In this document: positions 32,456-39,795 of the stretch, piece by piece
Layout of the letters: every line of letters starts with the position of its first letter
Numbering within the stretch: position 1 is the stretch's first letter
NCBI GenBank assembly: GCA_964415245.1
Contig: CAYQAJ010000008.1
Span: 1 to 45,667 of the forward strand
Length of the DNA stretch: 45,667 nt
Direction: 5' to 3'
Source of the DNA: CAYQAJ01 sp964415245
Lineage (GTDB): Bacteria; Planctomycetota; Planctomycetia; Pirellulales; Pirellulaceae
Notes under the pieces: model-generated
The model's input: the letters and a program-made list of their open reading frames with translations, nothing else
Databases searched by the model: none
What the model was told of the DNA's origin: nothing
Position numbers and translations under genes: made by a program

Positions 32456-32489
32456 TGACCACGGACAACTGACCACGGACACCTTTTCG

Positions 32490-33875
32490 ATGCTTCATCG
32501 CGACGCCAAGCCGAGCGTGCCTAAACTGCGCACTGCGCTGCCCGGCCCCGCTGCGCGCCGGTTGATCGAAAGCGACCACCAGTACACGTCGCCATCGTAC
32601 ACGCGCGTCTACCCGCTGGCGGTTCGCCGCGGCCTGGGATGCATAATCGAGGACGTCGACGGCAATCGCTTCCTCGACTTCACCGCGGGGATCGCCGTTT
32701 GCGCCACCGGCCACTGTCACCCGCGAGTCGTCGAAGCGATCCAGCGGCAGTCGTCGCAGCTTCTGCACATGTCAGGGAGCGACTTCTACTACGGCCCGCT
32801 GCACGACCTGGCCAAGAAGCTGGCCCAGATCGCTCCGGGCACCGGACCGAAGCGCGTGTTCCTGACCAACTCGGGCGCCGAGGCGGTCGAGGCCGCGTTC
32901 AAGCTGGCCCGCTACCACACGGGCCGGCAACACGTGATCGCGTTTTACGGTGCGTTCCACGGCCGGACGATGGGAGCGCTCTCGCTCACCGGCAGCAAAG
33001 CCGTGCAGCGGGGCGGATTCGCGCCGTTTGTGCCGGGCGTGACGCACGTCGACTACCCCAACTGTTTTCGATGTACGCTCGCCCAACCCGAAAGGGCATG
33101 TTGCCTCGATAGCCTGAACCAGATCGAGACAATCTTCCGCCGCACGGTGCCGCCCGATCAGGTCGCCGCCATCTTCGTCGAGCCGATCCAGGGCGAAGGC
33201 GGATACATCGTGCCGCCTCCCGAGTTCCACCCGCAGCTCAAGGCGCTGGCCGAGCGGCACGGCATTTTGTATGTGGCCGACGAGGTGCAGACCGGCATGG
33301 GCCGCACGGGCAAGATGTTCGCCGTCGAGCATTGGGGTGTTAAGCCCGACATCCTTTGCCTGGCTAAGGGCATTGCGTCGGGCATGCCGCTGGGGGCGAT
33401 CGTCGCACGGTCGGAGGTAATGGACTGGCCGCGCGGCTCGCACGGGAGCACGTTCGGCGGGAACCCGGTGTCGTGCGCCGCCGCGCTGGAGACGATCGCG
33501 CTGTTGGAAGAAGGGCTGATCGACAATGCCGCCCATGTCGGGGACGATCTTGTGCAGCGGCTGATGCACCTGTGGCCGCGGCATCCGTCGATCGGGCAGG
33601 TGAGGGGAAAGGGACTGATGATCGGTGTCGAGCTGGTGCGCGACCGCCACACGAAGGAGCCGGCGCCCGACCTGCGCGACGCGGTCGTGCAGGCCTGCTT
33701 CCACAAGGGTCTGCTGCTGTTGGGCTGCGGGCCGAGCGCCGTGCGCTTCTCGCCGCCACTGGTCGTAACGGCTGAAGAAGTACAAACCGCGGTTGATATC
33801 TTCGAAGGCGCGCTCGGCGAGGTCGCGTCAGCCGCGGCGAGTGCCACGGCTACCAACGCATCGAAGGCAAAGTAA
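32490..33875 (+). CDS. Class III PLP-dependent aminotransferase (lysine-6-aminotransferase candidate)
   Basis: Predicted 461-residue fold-type I aminotransferase of class III (GABA/ornithine/lysine omega-aminotransferase group). It shows the N-terminal signature DVDGNRFLDFTAGIAVCATG, the phosphate-binding LTNSGAEAVEAAFKLAR, the DEVQTGMGRTGKMFA region with the Asp that holds the pyridine nitrogen, and the Schiff-base lysine in LCLAKGIASGMPLGA. The start is the ATG at 32490; upstream frame is repeat-derived. The ALDH7 gene follows 3 bases after its stop, so the product semialdehyde is probably 2-aminoadipate semialdehyde made from lysine (inference). A 4-aminobutyrate or other omega-amino substrate remains possible. 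Confidence 0.87.
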   Translation: MLHRDAKPSVPKLRTALPGPAARRLIESDHQYTSPSYTRVYPLAVRRGLGCIIEDVDGNRFLDFTAGIAVCATGHCHPRVVEAIQRQSSQLLHMSGSDFYYGPLHDLAKKLAQIAPGTGPKRVFLTNSGAEAVEAAFKLARYHTGRQHVIAFYGAFHGRTMGALSLTGSKAVQRGGFAPFVPGVTHVDYPNCFRCTLAQPERACCLDSLNQIETIFRRTVPPDQVAAIFVEPIQGEGGYIVPPPEFHPQLKALAERHGILYVADEVQTGMGRTGKMFAVEHWGVKPDILCLAKGIASGMPLGAIVARSEVMDWPRGSHGSTFGGNPVSCAAALETIALLEEGLIDNAAHVGDDLVQRLMHLWPRHPSIGQVRGKGLMIGVELVRDRHTKEPAPDLRDAVVQACFHKGLLLLGCGPSAVRFSPPLVVTAEEVQTAVDIFEGALGEVASAAASATATNASKAK

Positions 33876-33878
33876 CGC

Positions 33879-35399
33879 ATGTTCGACGACGTGCTCGCCC
33901 GACTCGGCATCCGCGAAACGAATAGCGGAGTCTGCGCCGACGGTTGGGTCGCCAACCCGGGCGGCGGCGAGCTGGTGTCGCTGAATCCAGCCACCGGCCA
34001 GCCAATCGCGCGCGTGCAATCCGCGTCGCGCGACTACTACGACCGCGTCGTGCAATCGGCCACCGGCGCGTTTCAAGAGTGGCGCATCGTGCCGCCGCCT
34101 GTGCGGGGCGAGTTTGTCCGCCGCTTCGGTCTTCTGCTGCGCGAGCACAAAAGCGACCTCGGCCTGTTGGCCACCCTCGAAACCGGAAAGATCCGCTCCG
34201 AGGGTGAAGGCGAAGTGCAGGAGATGATCGACATGTGCGACCTGGCCGTCGGCATGTCGCGGCAGCTTTACGGGCTGACCATCGCCAGCGAACGCCCGCA
34301 ACACCGCATGTTCGAGCAGTGGCATCCGCTGGGCCCGGTAGGAGTGATCACCGCGTTCAACTTCCCGGTCGCCGTGTGGGCGTGGAACGCCGCCGTGGCG
34401 GCCGTGTGCGGCGATTGCGTGGTGTGGAAGCCGTCCGGTCACGCGCCGCTGTGCGCCGTCGCAGTGCAGCACTTGGCGAATCGAGCCGGGAAAGAAGCCG
34501 GAGTGCCGCCGGTGTTCCAGCTTTGCGTCGGCTCGGGGGCCGAGACCGGCCGGTGGATGGCCGATGATCGCCGCCTGCCGTTGGTGTCCGCCACCGGAAG
34601 CTGCGGCATGGGCCGAAGCGTGTCGCAAGCGGTTGCCGCGCGACTCGGGCGAGTACTGCTCGAGCTGGGCGGCAACAACGCGGCGATCGTCGCGCCCACG
34701 GCCGATCTCGACCTGGCGTTGCGAGCCGTGCTGTTTGCCGCCGTGGGCACGGCCGGCCAGCGGTGCACCACGCTCAGGCGGCTTATCGTGCACGAATCGC
34801 TCGGCGATCGATTCGTCGAGCGGCTGGCCAAGGCGTACGCCAGCATCACGATCGGCAACCCATGGGAGGAGGGCGTGCTGATGGGTCCGCTCATCAGCCG
34901 CCAGGCGGTCGAGCAGATGATGACCGCGCTTGAAACGATCCGCCAGCAGGGCGGCGAGATTGTGTGCGGCGGGCGCGCTATCGACGGGAGCGGTTTCTTT
35001 GCCGAGCCCACCATCGTCCGCGCTCGGCCCGATATGCCGATCGTTGCCGAGGAGACATTCGCCCCCATCCTCTACGTGCTCACGTATCGCGAGCTGGACG
35101 AAGCGATTACCCTGCAAAACCGCGTCGACCAGGGACTATCGTCGGCCATCTTCACCCGCGACCTGCTCGAAGCGGAACACTTCCTGTCGCCAGCCGGCAG
35201 CGACTGTGGAATCGCCAACGTGAACACCGGCACTTCGGGCGCCGAGATCGGCGGGGCGTTTGGCGGCGAGAAGGACACCGGCGGCGGCCGCGAGGCGGGG
35301 AGCGATGCGTGGAAAGCGTACATGCGCCGCCAGACCTGCTCGATCAACTACGGCGGCGACCTGCCGCTGGCCCAGGGCGTGCGGTTCCACGTGCCCTAA
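33879..35399 (+). CDS. ALDH7 aldehyde dehydrogenase (2-aminoadipate semialdehyde dehydrogenase)
   Basis: Predicted 506-residue NAD-dependent aldehyde dehydrogenase of the ALDH7/antiquitin family. It has VGVITAFNFPVAVWAWN, the catalytic Glu in LLELGGNNAAI and the nucleophile Cys in GTAGQRCTTLRR. The ALDH7 C-terminal signature is clear: NVNTGTSGAEIGGAFGGEK, then TGGGREAGSDAWKAYMRRQT and INYGGDLPLAQG. Family members oxidise 2-aminoadipate-6-semialdehyde (or piperideine-6-carboxylate) to 2-aminoadipate. It sits 3 bases after the aminotransferase and divergent to the 2-oxoadipate enzyme, giving lysine to 2-oxoadipate to 2-hydroxyglutarate, with one transamination step not assigned. Confidence 0.93.
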   Translation: MFDDVLARLGIRETNSGVCADGWVANPGGGELVSLNPATGQPIARVQSASRDYYDRVVQSATGAFQEWRIVPPPVRGEFVRRFGLLLREHKSDLGLLATLETGKIRSEGEGEVQEMIDMCDLAVGMSRQLYGLTIASERPQHRMFEQWHPLGPVGVITAFNFPVAVWAWNAAVAAVCGDCVVWKPSGHAPLCAVAVQHLANRAGKEAGVPPVFQLCVGSGAETGRWMADDRRLPLVSATGSCGMGRSVSQAVAARLGRVLLELGGNNAAIVAPTADLDLALRAVLFAAVGTAGQRCTTLRRLIVHESLGDRFVERLAKAYASITIGNPWEEGVLMGPLISRQAVEQMMTALETIRQQGGEIVCGGRAIDGSGFFAEPTIVRARPDMPIVAEETFAPILYVLTYRELDEAITLQNRVDQGLSSAIFTRDLLEAEHFLSPAGSDCGIANVNTGTSGAEIGGAFGGEKDTGGGREAGSDAWKAYMRRQTCSINYGGDLPLAQGVRFHVP

Positions 35400-35500
35400 A
35401 GGCGAGCGTAATCCATTTCAATCGCAGCTCGAATCGCCATCTCGCGCCGACAGCCACGCAACCGAAATCCCTTTGCGCTCTTTGCGCCTTCGCGGTAAGA

Positions 35501-35560
35501 AGCATTCTCTGCGCTCTGGAAGCATTCTCTGCGCTCTGGAAGCATTCTCTGCGCTATGGC
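35501..35560. repeat. Three tandem copies of a 20-bp unit; gene-free stretch 35400-35727
   Basis: The unit agcattctctgcgctctgga occurs at 35501-35520 and 35521-35540 exactly and at 35541-35560 with changes at the end. A partial version (ctttgcgctctttgcgcctt) lies just upstream. No hairpin and no spacer structure, so it is not CRISPR. The rest of 35400-35727 holds only the presumed promoter of the gene at 35728. Confidence 0.8.
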
Positions 35561-35727
35561 GGTAGATCGGGCTCCTGTCGTCGGTGCTAGCGTTGCCGGT
35601 TCCGACTGCAATCGACCTGGGGCCGAACCACATTTGTTGCTAGAATCCCCGCCCGTTTGTGCGCCGCCGCCGGGACCCGCCGCGCCGTCTGCCATCGAAC
35701 CGACATCCTAGCACCATCGAGCTTCCC

Positions 35728-36687
35728 ATGACTCGCACGTCCCGCATCCTGCCCGTGCTGCTTGCCGCCGTTTGCTTGGCGCCGTGCGCGATCCAACCCG
35801 CGGTCGCACAAACCGACCATTACCCGGGCCCCTCGCGCCGCGGCGAGGCCCAAGGCGAACCCCAAGCGCCATTCGGCCCCCTCTCGCCCGAGCACCAGCA
35901 GTACCTCGACCAAATCCTCGAGTACTGGGAGTACAGCAGCAGCAAGATTGAGCGGTACCGCTGCCGCTTTCAACGCTGGGAGTACGACCCCGTGTTCGGC
36001 CCGCGCGACACGCACAAGACGTTCAGCGAGGGCGTCATCAAGTACGCCGCCCCCGACAAGGGGCTGTTCCAGGTGGAGCGGACGCTGCACTACGCGCCGC
36101 CGAAGCGCGGGGGCGAGGAACCGCAGTATGTCGAACGCGCCAACGAACACGGCGAGTTCTGGATTTGCGATGGCCAGTCGGTGTTCGAGTTCGACTACGC
36201 CAACGAGACGCTCAAGGAGCGCGAGCTGCCCCCCGAGCTGCGCGGCAAGGCGATCGTCGACGGTCCCCTCCCCTTTCTGTTCGGCGCCAAGGCCGAGTCG
36301 ATCAAACAGCGGTACTGGGTGCGGGTCGTCACGCCTCTTGAGGCCGAGGGGGAATACTGGCTGGAAGCGTACCCCAAGACCCGTCACGACGCCGCCAACT
36401 ACAAAAAGGTCGAGGTGATCATCGACGAGCATGACTTCCTGCCCAAGGCGCTGCAGATCTACGACGTCAATTACGACCCCCGCACGCAGCCCACGCGAAC
36501 CGTGCTTGCATTCAAGGACCGCGAGATCAACTGGCGCGAATTCGATCTCGACCCACTCAAGCTCTTTACGCGCGAATTCCATCGACCCGAGAAGCCGCGG
36601 GGATGGAAAAAGTTGTTCATCCCCTACGATCAGGAACCGCCGGCCGACTCCTCTGCTTCGCGGCGCAACTTGCAACGGCGGCAGTAG
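35728..36687 (+). CDS. Secreted TIGR03009-like planctomycete protein
   Basis: Predicted 319-residue exported protein. The signal peptide is residues 1-27 (ILPVLLAAVCLAPCAIQPAVA, cleavage at VAQ). The mature protein is beta-rich with the planctomycete-specific TIGR03009-like pattern: IERYRCRFQRWEYDPVFGP, GVIKYAAPDKGLFQVE, EFWICDGQSVFEFDY, LPFLFGAKAESIKQRYW and EYWLEAYPK. The layout resembles LolA-like lipid-carrier folds, but no ligand is known. The start ATG at 35728 is chosen because the signal peptide begins there. Probably monocistronic; the next gene starts about 185 bases later. Confidence 0.85.
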   Translation: MTRTSRILPVLLAAVCLAPCAIQPAVAQTDHYPGPSRRGEAQGEPQAPFGPLSPEHQQYLDQILEYWEYSSSKIERYRCRFQRWEYDPVFGPRDTHKTFSEGVIKYAAPDKGLFQVERTLHYAPPKRGGEEPQYVERANEHGEFWICDGQSVFEFDYANETLKERELPPELRGKAIVDGPLPFLFGAKAESIKQRYWVRVVTPLEAEGEYWLEAYPKTRHDAANYKKVEVIIDEHDFLPKALQIYDVNYDPRTQPTRTVLAFKDREINWREFDLDPLKLFTREFHRPEKPRGWKKLFIPYDQEPPADSSASRRNLQRRQ

Positions 36688-36872
36688 AGAGCAGGCGGCC
36701 AACGTCATGCCGGCCCCGCCACGCGGCGGCGCCGGCATGCGCCGCGCCGGCTAGACACGTCGCGTTCACCGCGCGTGCCGGGTATCATCAAAAAAGCCGG
36801 CGCTGCGAGCCGCTGGGCTCTCGACATCGCGCCGGACTCTCCGTACTCGCGCCGCGAGTCGATGTTTCGACC

Positions 36873-37877
36873 ATGAATGTCGCCGTATTCAGCACCAAGA
36901 CGTACGACCGCCGCTTTCTCGAAGCGGCCGCCGGCGGCACGTCGCACAGTCTGCACTTCTACGAGCCGCGGCTGACGATCGAAACCGCGCTTCTGGCCCG
37001 CGGCTACGATGCCGTGTGTGCCTTTGTCAACGATCGTCTCGACGGCGACGTGCTGGCCCGGCTGGCGGAAGGGGGCGTTCGCGTTGTGGCTTTGCGCTGC
37101 GCCGGGTTTAACAACGTCGACCTGCAGGCCGCGGCGCGGCTGGGAATCAAAGTGCTCCGCGTGCCTGCCTACTCGCCCTATGCGGTGGCCGAGCACACCA
37201 TTGGCCTGATGCTGGCTCTCAACCGCTGCCTGACCCGCGCGTACAGCCGCGTGCGCGACGGCAACTTCTCGCTCGAAAGCCTGCTCGGCTTCGATCTGCA
37301 AGGACGCACCGCGGGCGTCGTGGGCACCGGACAGATCGGTAGTGTGACCGCGCACCTGTTGCACGCCTTCGGCTGCCGCGTGTTGCTCTACGACGTGATC
37401 GAAGACGAAGCCTGCCGCTCGCATGGCCAGTATGTTCCGCTCGATGGACTGCTGGCCGAGTCGGACATCGTCACGCTGCACTGCCCTCTCGTGCCCGCGA
37501 CGCATCACATGATCGACGACGCCGCGATCGCCCGCATGAAGCGCGGCGTCATGCTCATCAACACCAGTCGCGGGGCGCTGATCGACACGCAGGCGGTGAT
37601 CGCCGGCCTCAAATCGGGCCAGATCGGCTATCTGGGGCTCGACGTGTACGAGGAAGAGGCCGACCTGTTCTTTGAGGACTTGTCGGGCCGCGTCATCCAG
37701 GACGACGTGTTCACGCGGCTGCTCACCTTCCCCAACGTGATCGTCACGGCCCATCAGGCGTTCTTCACCCGCGACGCGCTGGAGGCCATCGCCCGCACGA
37801 CGATCGACAACCTGACGGCATTCGAAAGCGGGGGGCCGCTGGCGAACGAAGTGTCGATCGAGCGGATCAAGCGCTGA
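36873..37877 (+). CDS. D-2-hydroxyacid dehydrogenase, D-lactate dehydrogenase-like
   Basis: Predicted 334-residue NAD-dependent dehydrogenase of the D-2-hydroxyacid family, closest in pattern to fermentative LdhA. It starts MNVAVFSTKTYDRRFL. The nucleotide-binding motif is VVGTGQIG (about 147-154). The catalytic trio is Arg in RCAGFNNVDL, Glu in LGLDVYEEE, and His in VTAHQAFFTRDAL, where the QAFFTRDAL pattern is specific to D-lactate dehydrogenases. It would reduce pyruvate to D-lactate (or the reverse), recycling NADH. The longer frame upstream of the ATG at 36873 is not family-like. It ends 3 bases before the end of the convergent small gene. Confidence 0.9.
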   Translation: MNVAVFSTKTYDRRFLEAAAGGTSHSLHFYEPRLTIETALLARGYDAVCAFVNDRLDGDVLARLAEGGVRVVALRCAGFNNVDLQAAARLGIKVLRVPAYSPYAVAEHTIGLMLALNRCLTRAYSRVRDGNFSLESLLGFDLQGRTAGVVGTGQIGSVTAHLLHAFGCRVLLYDVIEDEACRSHGQYVPLDGLLAESDIVTLHCPLVPATHHMIDDAAIARMKRGVMLINTSRGALIDTQAVIAGLKSGQIGYLGLDVYEEEADLFFEDLSGRVIQDDVFTRLLTFPNVIVTAHQAFFTRDALEAIARTTIDNLTAFESGGPLANEVSIERIKR

Positions 37878-37880
37878 CTG

Positions 37881-38102
37881 TCAATTCGTCGAAGTTGCAT
37901 TTTGCACCGACTCAAGCTGATCGGCCGGCAATTCGATGAGCGAGTGCGAATCCGGCTCGCGCTCGGGATGGAACTCGACCAAGTACAAATGCCGGCCCTT
38001 GACTCCAATCGGCCCGCGGTCTTCCTTAACCACGCCCTGAACGGTTCGCGTTCCCAAGCGAAACGCGACCATTTCGCCGATGTGGAATTGAAGTCTTGGC
38101 AT
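37881..38102 (-). CDS. Small beta-rich protein downstream of the HEPN gene
   Basis: A 73-residue protein starting at the ATG at 38100-38102: LQFHIGEMVAFRLGTRTVQG, then VVKEDRGPIGVKGRHLYLVE, then an acidic tail (ELPADQLESVQNATSTN). The pattern of short strands with G-x-V and basic loops resembles SH3/KOW-type barrels, which bind RNA or peptides, but this is only a shape argument. It begins 21 bases after the HEPN gene on the same strand, so it belongs to that array and might be its partner or antitoxin. Confidence 0.62.
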   Translation of the reverse strand: MPRLQFHIGEMVAFRLGTRTVQGVVKEDRGPIGVKGRHLYLVEFHPEREPDSHSLIELPADQLESVQNATSTN

Positions 38103-38123
38103 GAGTTGTGCTCCGAAACGGCG

Positions 38124-38699
38124 TTACCAAAGCGCCCCACCAACCAAAGCGTGTAAGTAATTGTACATCACCGCGTCAAATGTACGAGCAAGCGCATTCA
38201 AGGCGCGCCGCCATCCTCTTACTCTCGCCAAATGCAGCGCGGGGTTGCCCCCGGGTGCAACCGGATCGAAGTCCTGATGTGCAATCGCGTTCCGCCAGTC
38301 GACCAGTTCCTGCAGCAGTTCCCGCCGACGCTGGTTCCTTGCATCGACGGAGTAAACCTCCGTCCAGAAGTCGATTCCCAACCTGTTGAAATCGGCGCCG
38401 ATGGCACCGGGATGCGGATTCCCTCGTCCAAGGCTTCGATTCCAGATGAACTCCACGCGCAACAACCCCTGCAATTGGGCAGGCGCGATTGCCACTACAT
38501 GATCAATGCACTCCGAATGTAAATCCCGACAGTAACCTTGAAAGTGCGAGGATAAGAGCGCGGCATAGGAGTAGTTGATCTGCTGAGTCGCATATCGTCT
38601 GCCCCGTTCGGTCCCGCCAATCATTGCGTGGGCGTTCGCGATTTCGTCTAGCGCGTCGCTCCGCTGGCCGTCCCATCGAATCAATGAGTTAGAAGGCAT
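38124..38699 (-). CDS. HEPN-domain protein with R-x4-H ribonuclease motif
   Basis: Predicted 191-residue mostly helical protein. A helix with YSYAALLSSHFQGYCRDLHS and the later ELVDWRNAIAHQDFDPV give the shape of the HEPN superfamily (similar to RiboL-PSP-HEPN types). RNAIAH is the R-x4-H catalytic motif of metal-independent HEPN RNases (Arg of about 138, His of about 143). Such proteins are toxins of abortive-infection and toxin-antitoxin systems. The ATG at 38697-38699 lies inside the last codons of a 24-residue ORF that overlaps the HicB-like gene upstream, so expression appears coupled. There is no signal peptide or other domain. Function as a toxin is inferred from motif and context. Confidence 0.75.
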   Translation of the reverse strand: MPSNSLIRWDGQRSDALDEIANAHAMIGGTERGRRYATQQINYSYAALLSSHFQGYCRDLHSECIDHVVAIAPAQLQGLLRVEFIWNRSLGRGNPHPGAIGADFNRLGIDFWTEVYSVDARNQRRRELLQELVDWRNAIAHQDFDPVAPGGNPALHLARVRGWRRALNALARTFDAVMYNYLHALVGGALW

Positions 38700-38763
38700 T
38701 CGGCAATTGCCCCACGGCCTGCACGTAGTTGTGCAGGCGCTTCAACACGGTCGTTCGGTTCAT
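38689..38763 (-). CDS. 24-residue overlapping ORF between HicB-like and HEPN genes
   Basis: MNRTTVLKRLHNYVQAVGQL, then PNAF. Its ATG overlaps the stop of the HicB-like frame (ATGA at 38760-38763), and its own stop lies just past the HEPN ATG. It may be a coupling leader, or an alternative N terminus separated from HEPN by a frame change. It is not a HicA. Confidence 0.35.
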   Translation of the reverse strand: MNRTTVLKRLHNYVQAVGQLPNAF

Positions 38764-38969
38764 TCCAGGGAGACTTCGTCCTTAGCGGCATCCGTTGAAG
38801 CGCCCGGCAAACCATCCTCGCGACGTTCTTCGAGGATCAACTCAATCGCCTCCGCGAGACTTTTCTTCGCTTCATCCTTCGTTCGCCCTTGACCGTTGGC
38901 GCCGGGAATCTCGGGGCAATATGCGATGAACCAATCGTCGTCCCTTTCGATAATTGCAGTGAACTCCTT
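38760..38969 (-). pseudogene. HicB-like antitoxin frame without a usable start codon
   Basis: From 38969 the minus strand encodes 69 residues that fit the HicB partial RNase H-like fold: KEFTAIIERDDDWFIAYCPE, then IPGANGQGRTKDEAKKSLAE, then AIELILEERRED and a tail. The frame is closed by a TGA at 38976-38978, only TTT CGT before the first Lys, so there is no ATG, GTG or TTG. A strong aaggag overlaps the first codons, with ATT 9 bases later as a possible rare start. A one-base insertion there would join it to an upstream ATG (38993-38995, MNEEKPDF), so a one-base frameshift is the other explanation. HicB proteins are antitoxins and repressors, usually with HicA; here the neighbour is a HEPN protein. 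Confidence 0.7.
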
Positions 38970-39153
38970 ACGAAATCAGGTTTCTCCTCATTCATGGCTT
39001 TCCGAGCCGGTCTGGGCAGGCTCCCCGCGCCAGCCGAAAATGAGTTTCCAACCGGCAACTCGCATTCCCTTTGGACAACTTGGATTGTAACTTGCGTCGT
39101 GGCAGTGCCCGCTTTGTGTCCGCGAGTCCATTCTAACCGAAAGGAACCAAGCG

Positions 39154-39606
39154 GTGAGTGAATCTCCAAGCCAGCAACCATCGGCGGTTCAGCCGCAGCA
39201 GAAAAGTTGGTGGGGGCGCAATTGGATTTGGGTCGTGCCCGTCGGTTGCCTGACGCCGCTTCTTCTCTGCGGAGGCTGCTTGGGGCTGTTTGTCTTCGGC
39301 ATCTTTGGGGCGCTAAAGTCGTCCGAAGTTTACCAGCAGGCCGTGGCCAAAGCGCAGGCGAGCGAAGAGGTTCAGTCCGCGATCGGCGAGCCGATCGTTG
39401 CCGGGACCTTCGTCAGCGGATCGATTGAGGTTAGCGGCGCCTCCGGTAACGCCGATCTGGCCATCCCGATCTCCGGCCCCAAGGGATCCGCGACCGTGTA
39501 CGCGGTCGCCAAGAAATCCGCTGGCCGGTGGTCATACACGACGCTCGAGGTCGAAGTGAAAGGCGCCGCGGGCCGCATCGACTTGCTGGCTGACGAAAGC
39601 CGATGA
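39154..39606 (+). CDS. Membrane-anchored Coa1/Tim21-like protein
   Basis: Predicted 150-residue protein starting at GTG 39154. It has a short Gln/Ser-rich cytosolic tail, one membrane helix (about 23-50, WIWVVPVGCLTPLLLCGGCL and onward) and a C-terminal beta-rich domain of the Coa1/Tim21-like type: YQQAVAKAQASEEVQSAIGE, then IPISGPKGSATVYAVAKKSAG and WSYTTLEVEVKG. In mitochondria Coa1 helps cytochrome oxidase assembly; bacterial relatives are uncharacterised and frequent in planctomycetes. No oxidase genes are adjacent. Probably monocistronic. Confidence 0.8.
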   Translation: MSESPSQQPSAVQPQQKSWWGRNWIWVVPVGCLTPLLLCGGCLGLFVFGIFGALKSSEVYQQAVAKAQASEEVQSAIGEPIVAGTFVSGSIEVSGASGNADLAIPISGPKGSATVYAVAKKSAGRWSYTTLEVEVKGAAGRIDLLADESR

Positions 39607-39795
39607 CGGCATTGATTGCAAGTCCTTCTTGGCCTTGAGCGCCGGAATGACGCTCGAAGAAACCGGCCGATGTCGCTTGTCGGTTCGACCGTGTTCCGGT
39701 ATGCGCTCTCCGCTTTCCGCTTGGACAGGTTTTCGCGCAGGTATCGACCGCGCGCGGAATCCTCTCGCTCACGCTTCGGGTTACGATTCGGGGGC

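Noticed and set aside
33828..35117. 429-codon minus-strand frame opposite ALDH7
   Set aside because: ALDH7 on the plus strand is unmistakable; the antisense frame has no family features.
35587..36738. 383-codon minus-strand frame opposite the TIGR03009-like gene
   Set aside because: It is the shadow of a secreted protein with a clean signal peptide on the plus strand.
38689..38763. HicA toxin next to the HicB-like frame
   Set aside because: The 24-residue ORF lacks the HicA double-stranded RNA-binding fold and catalytic His.
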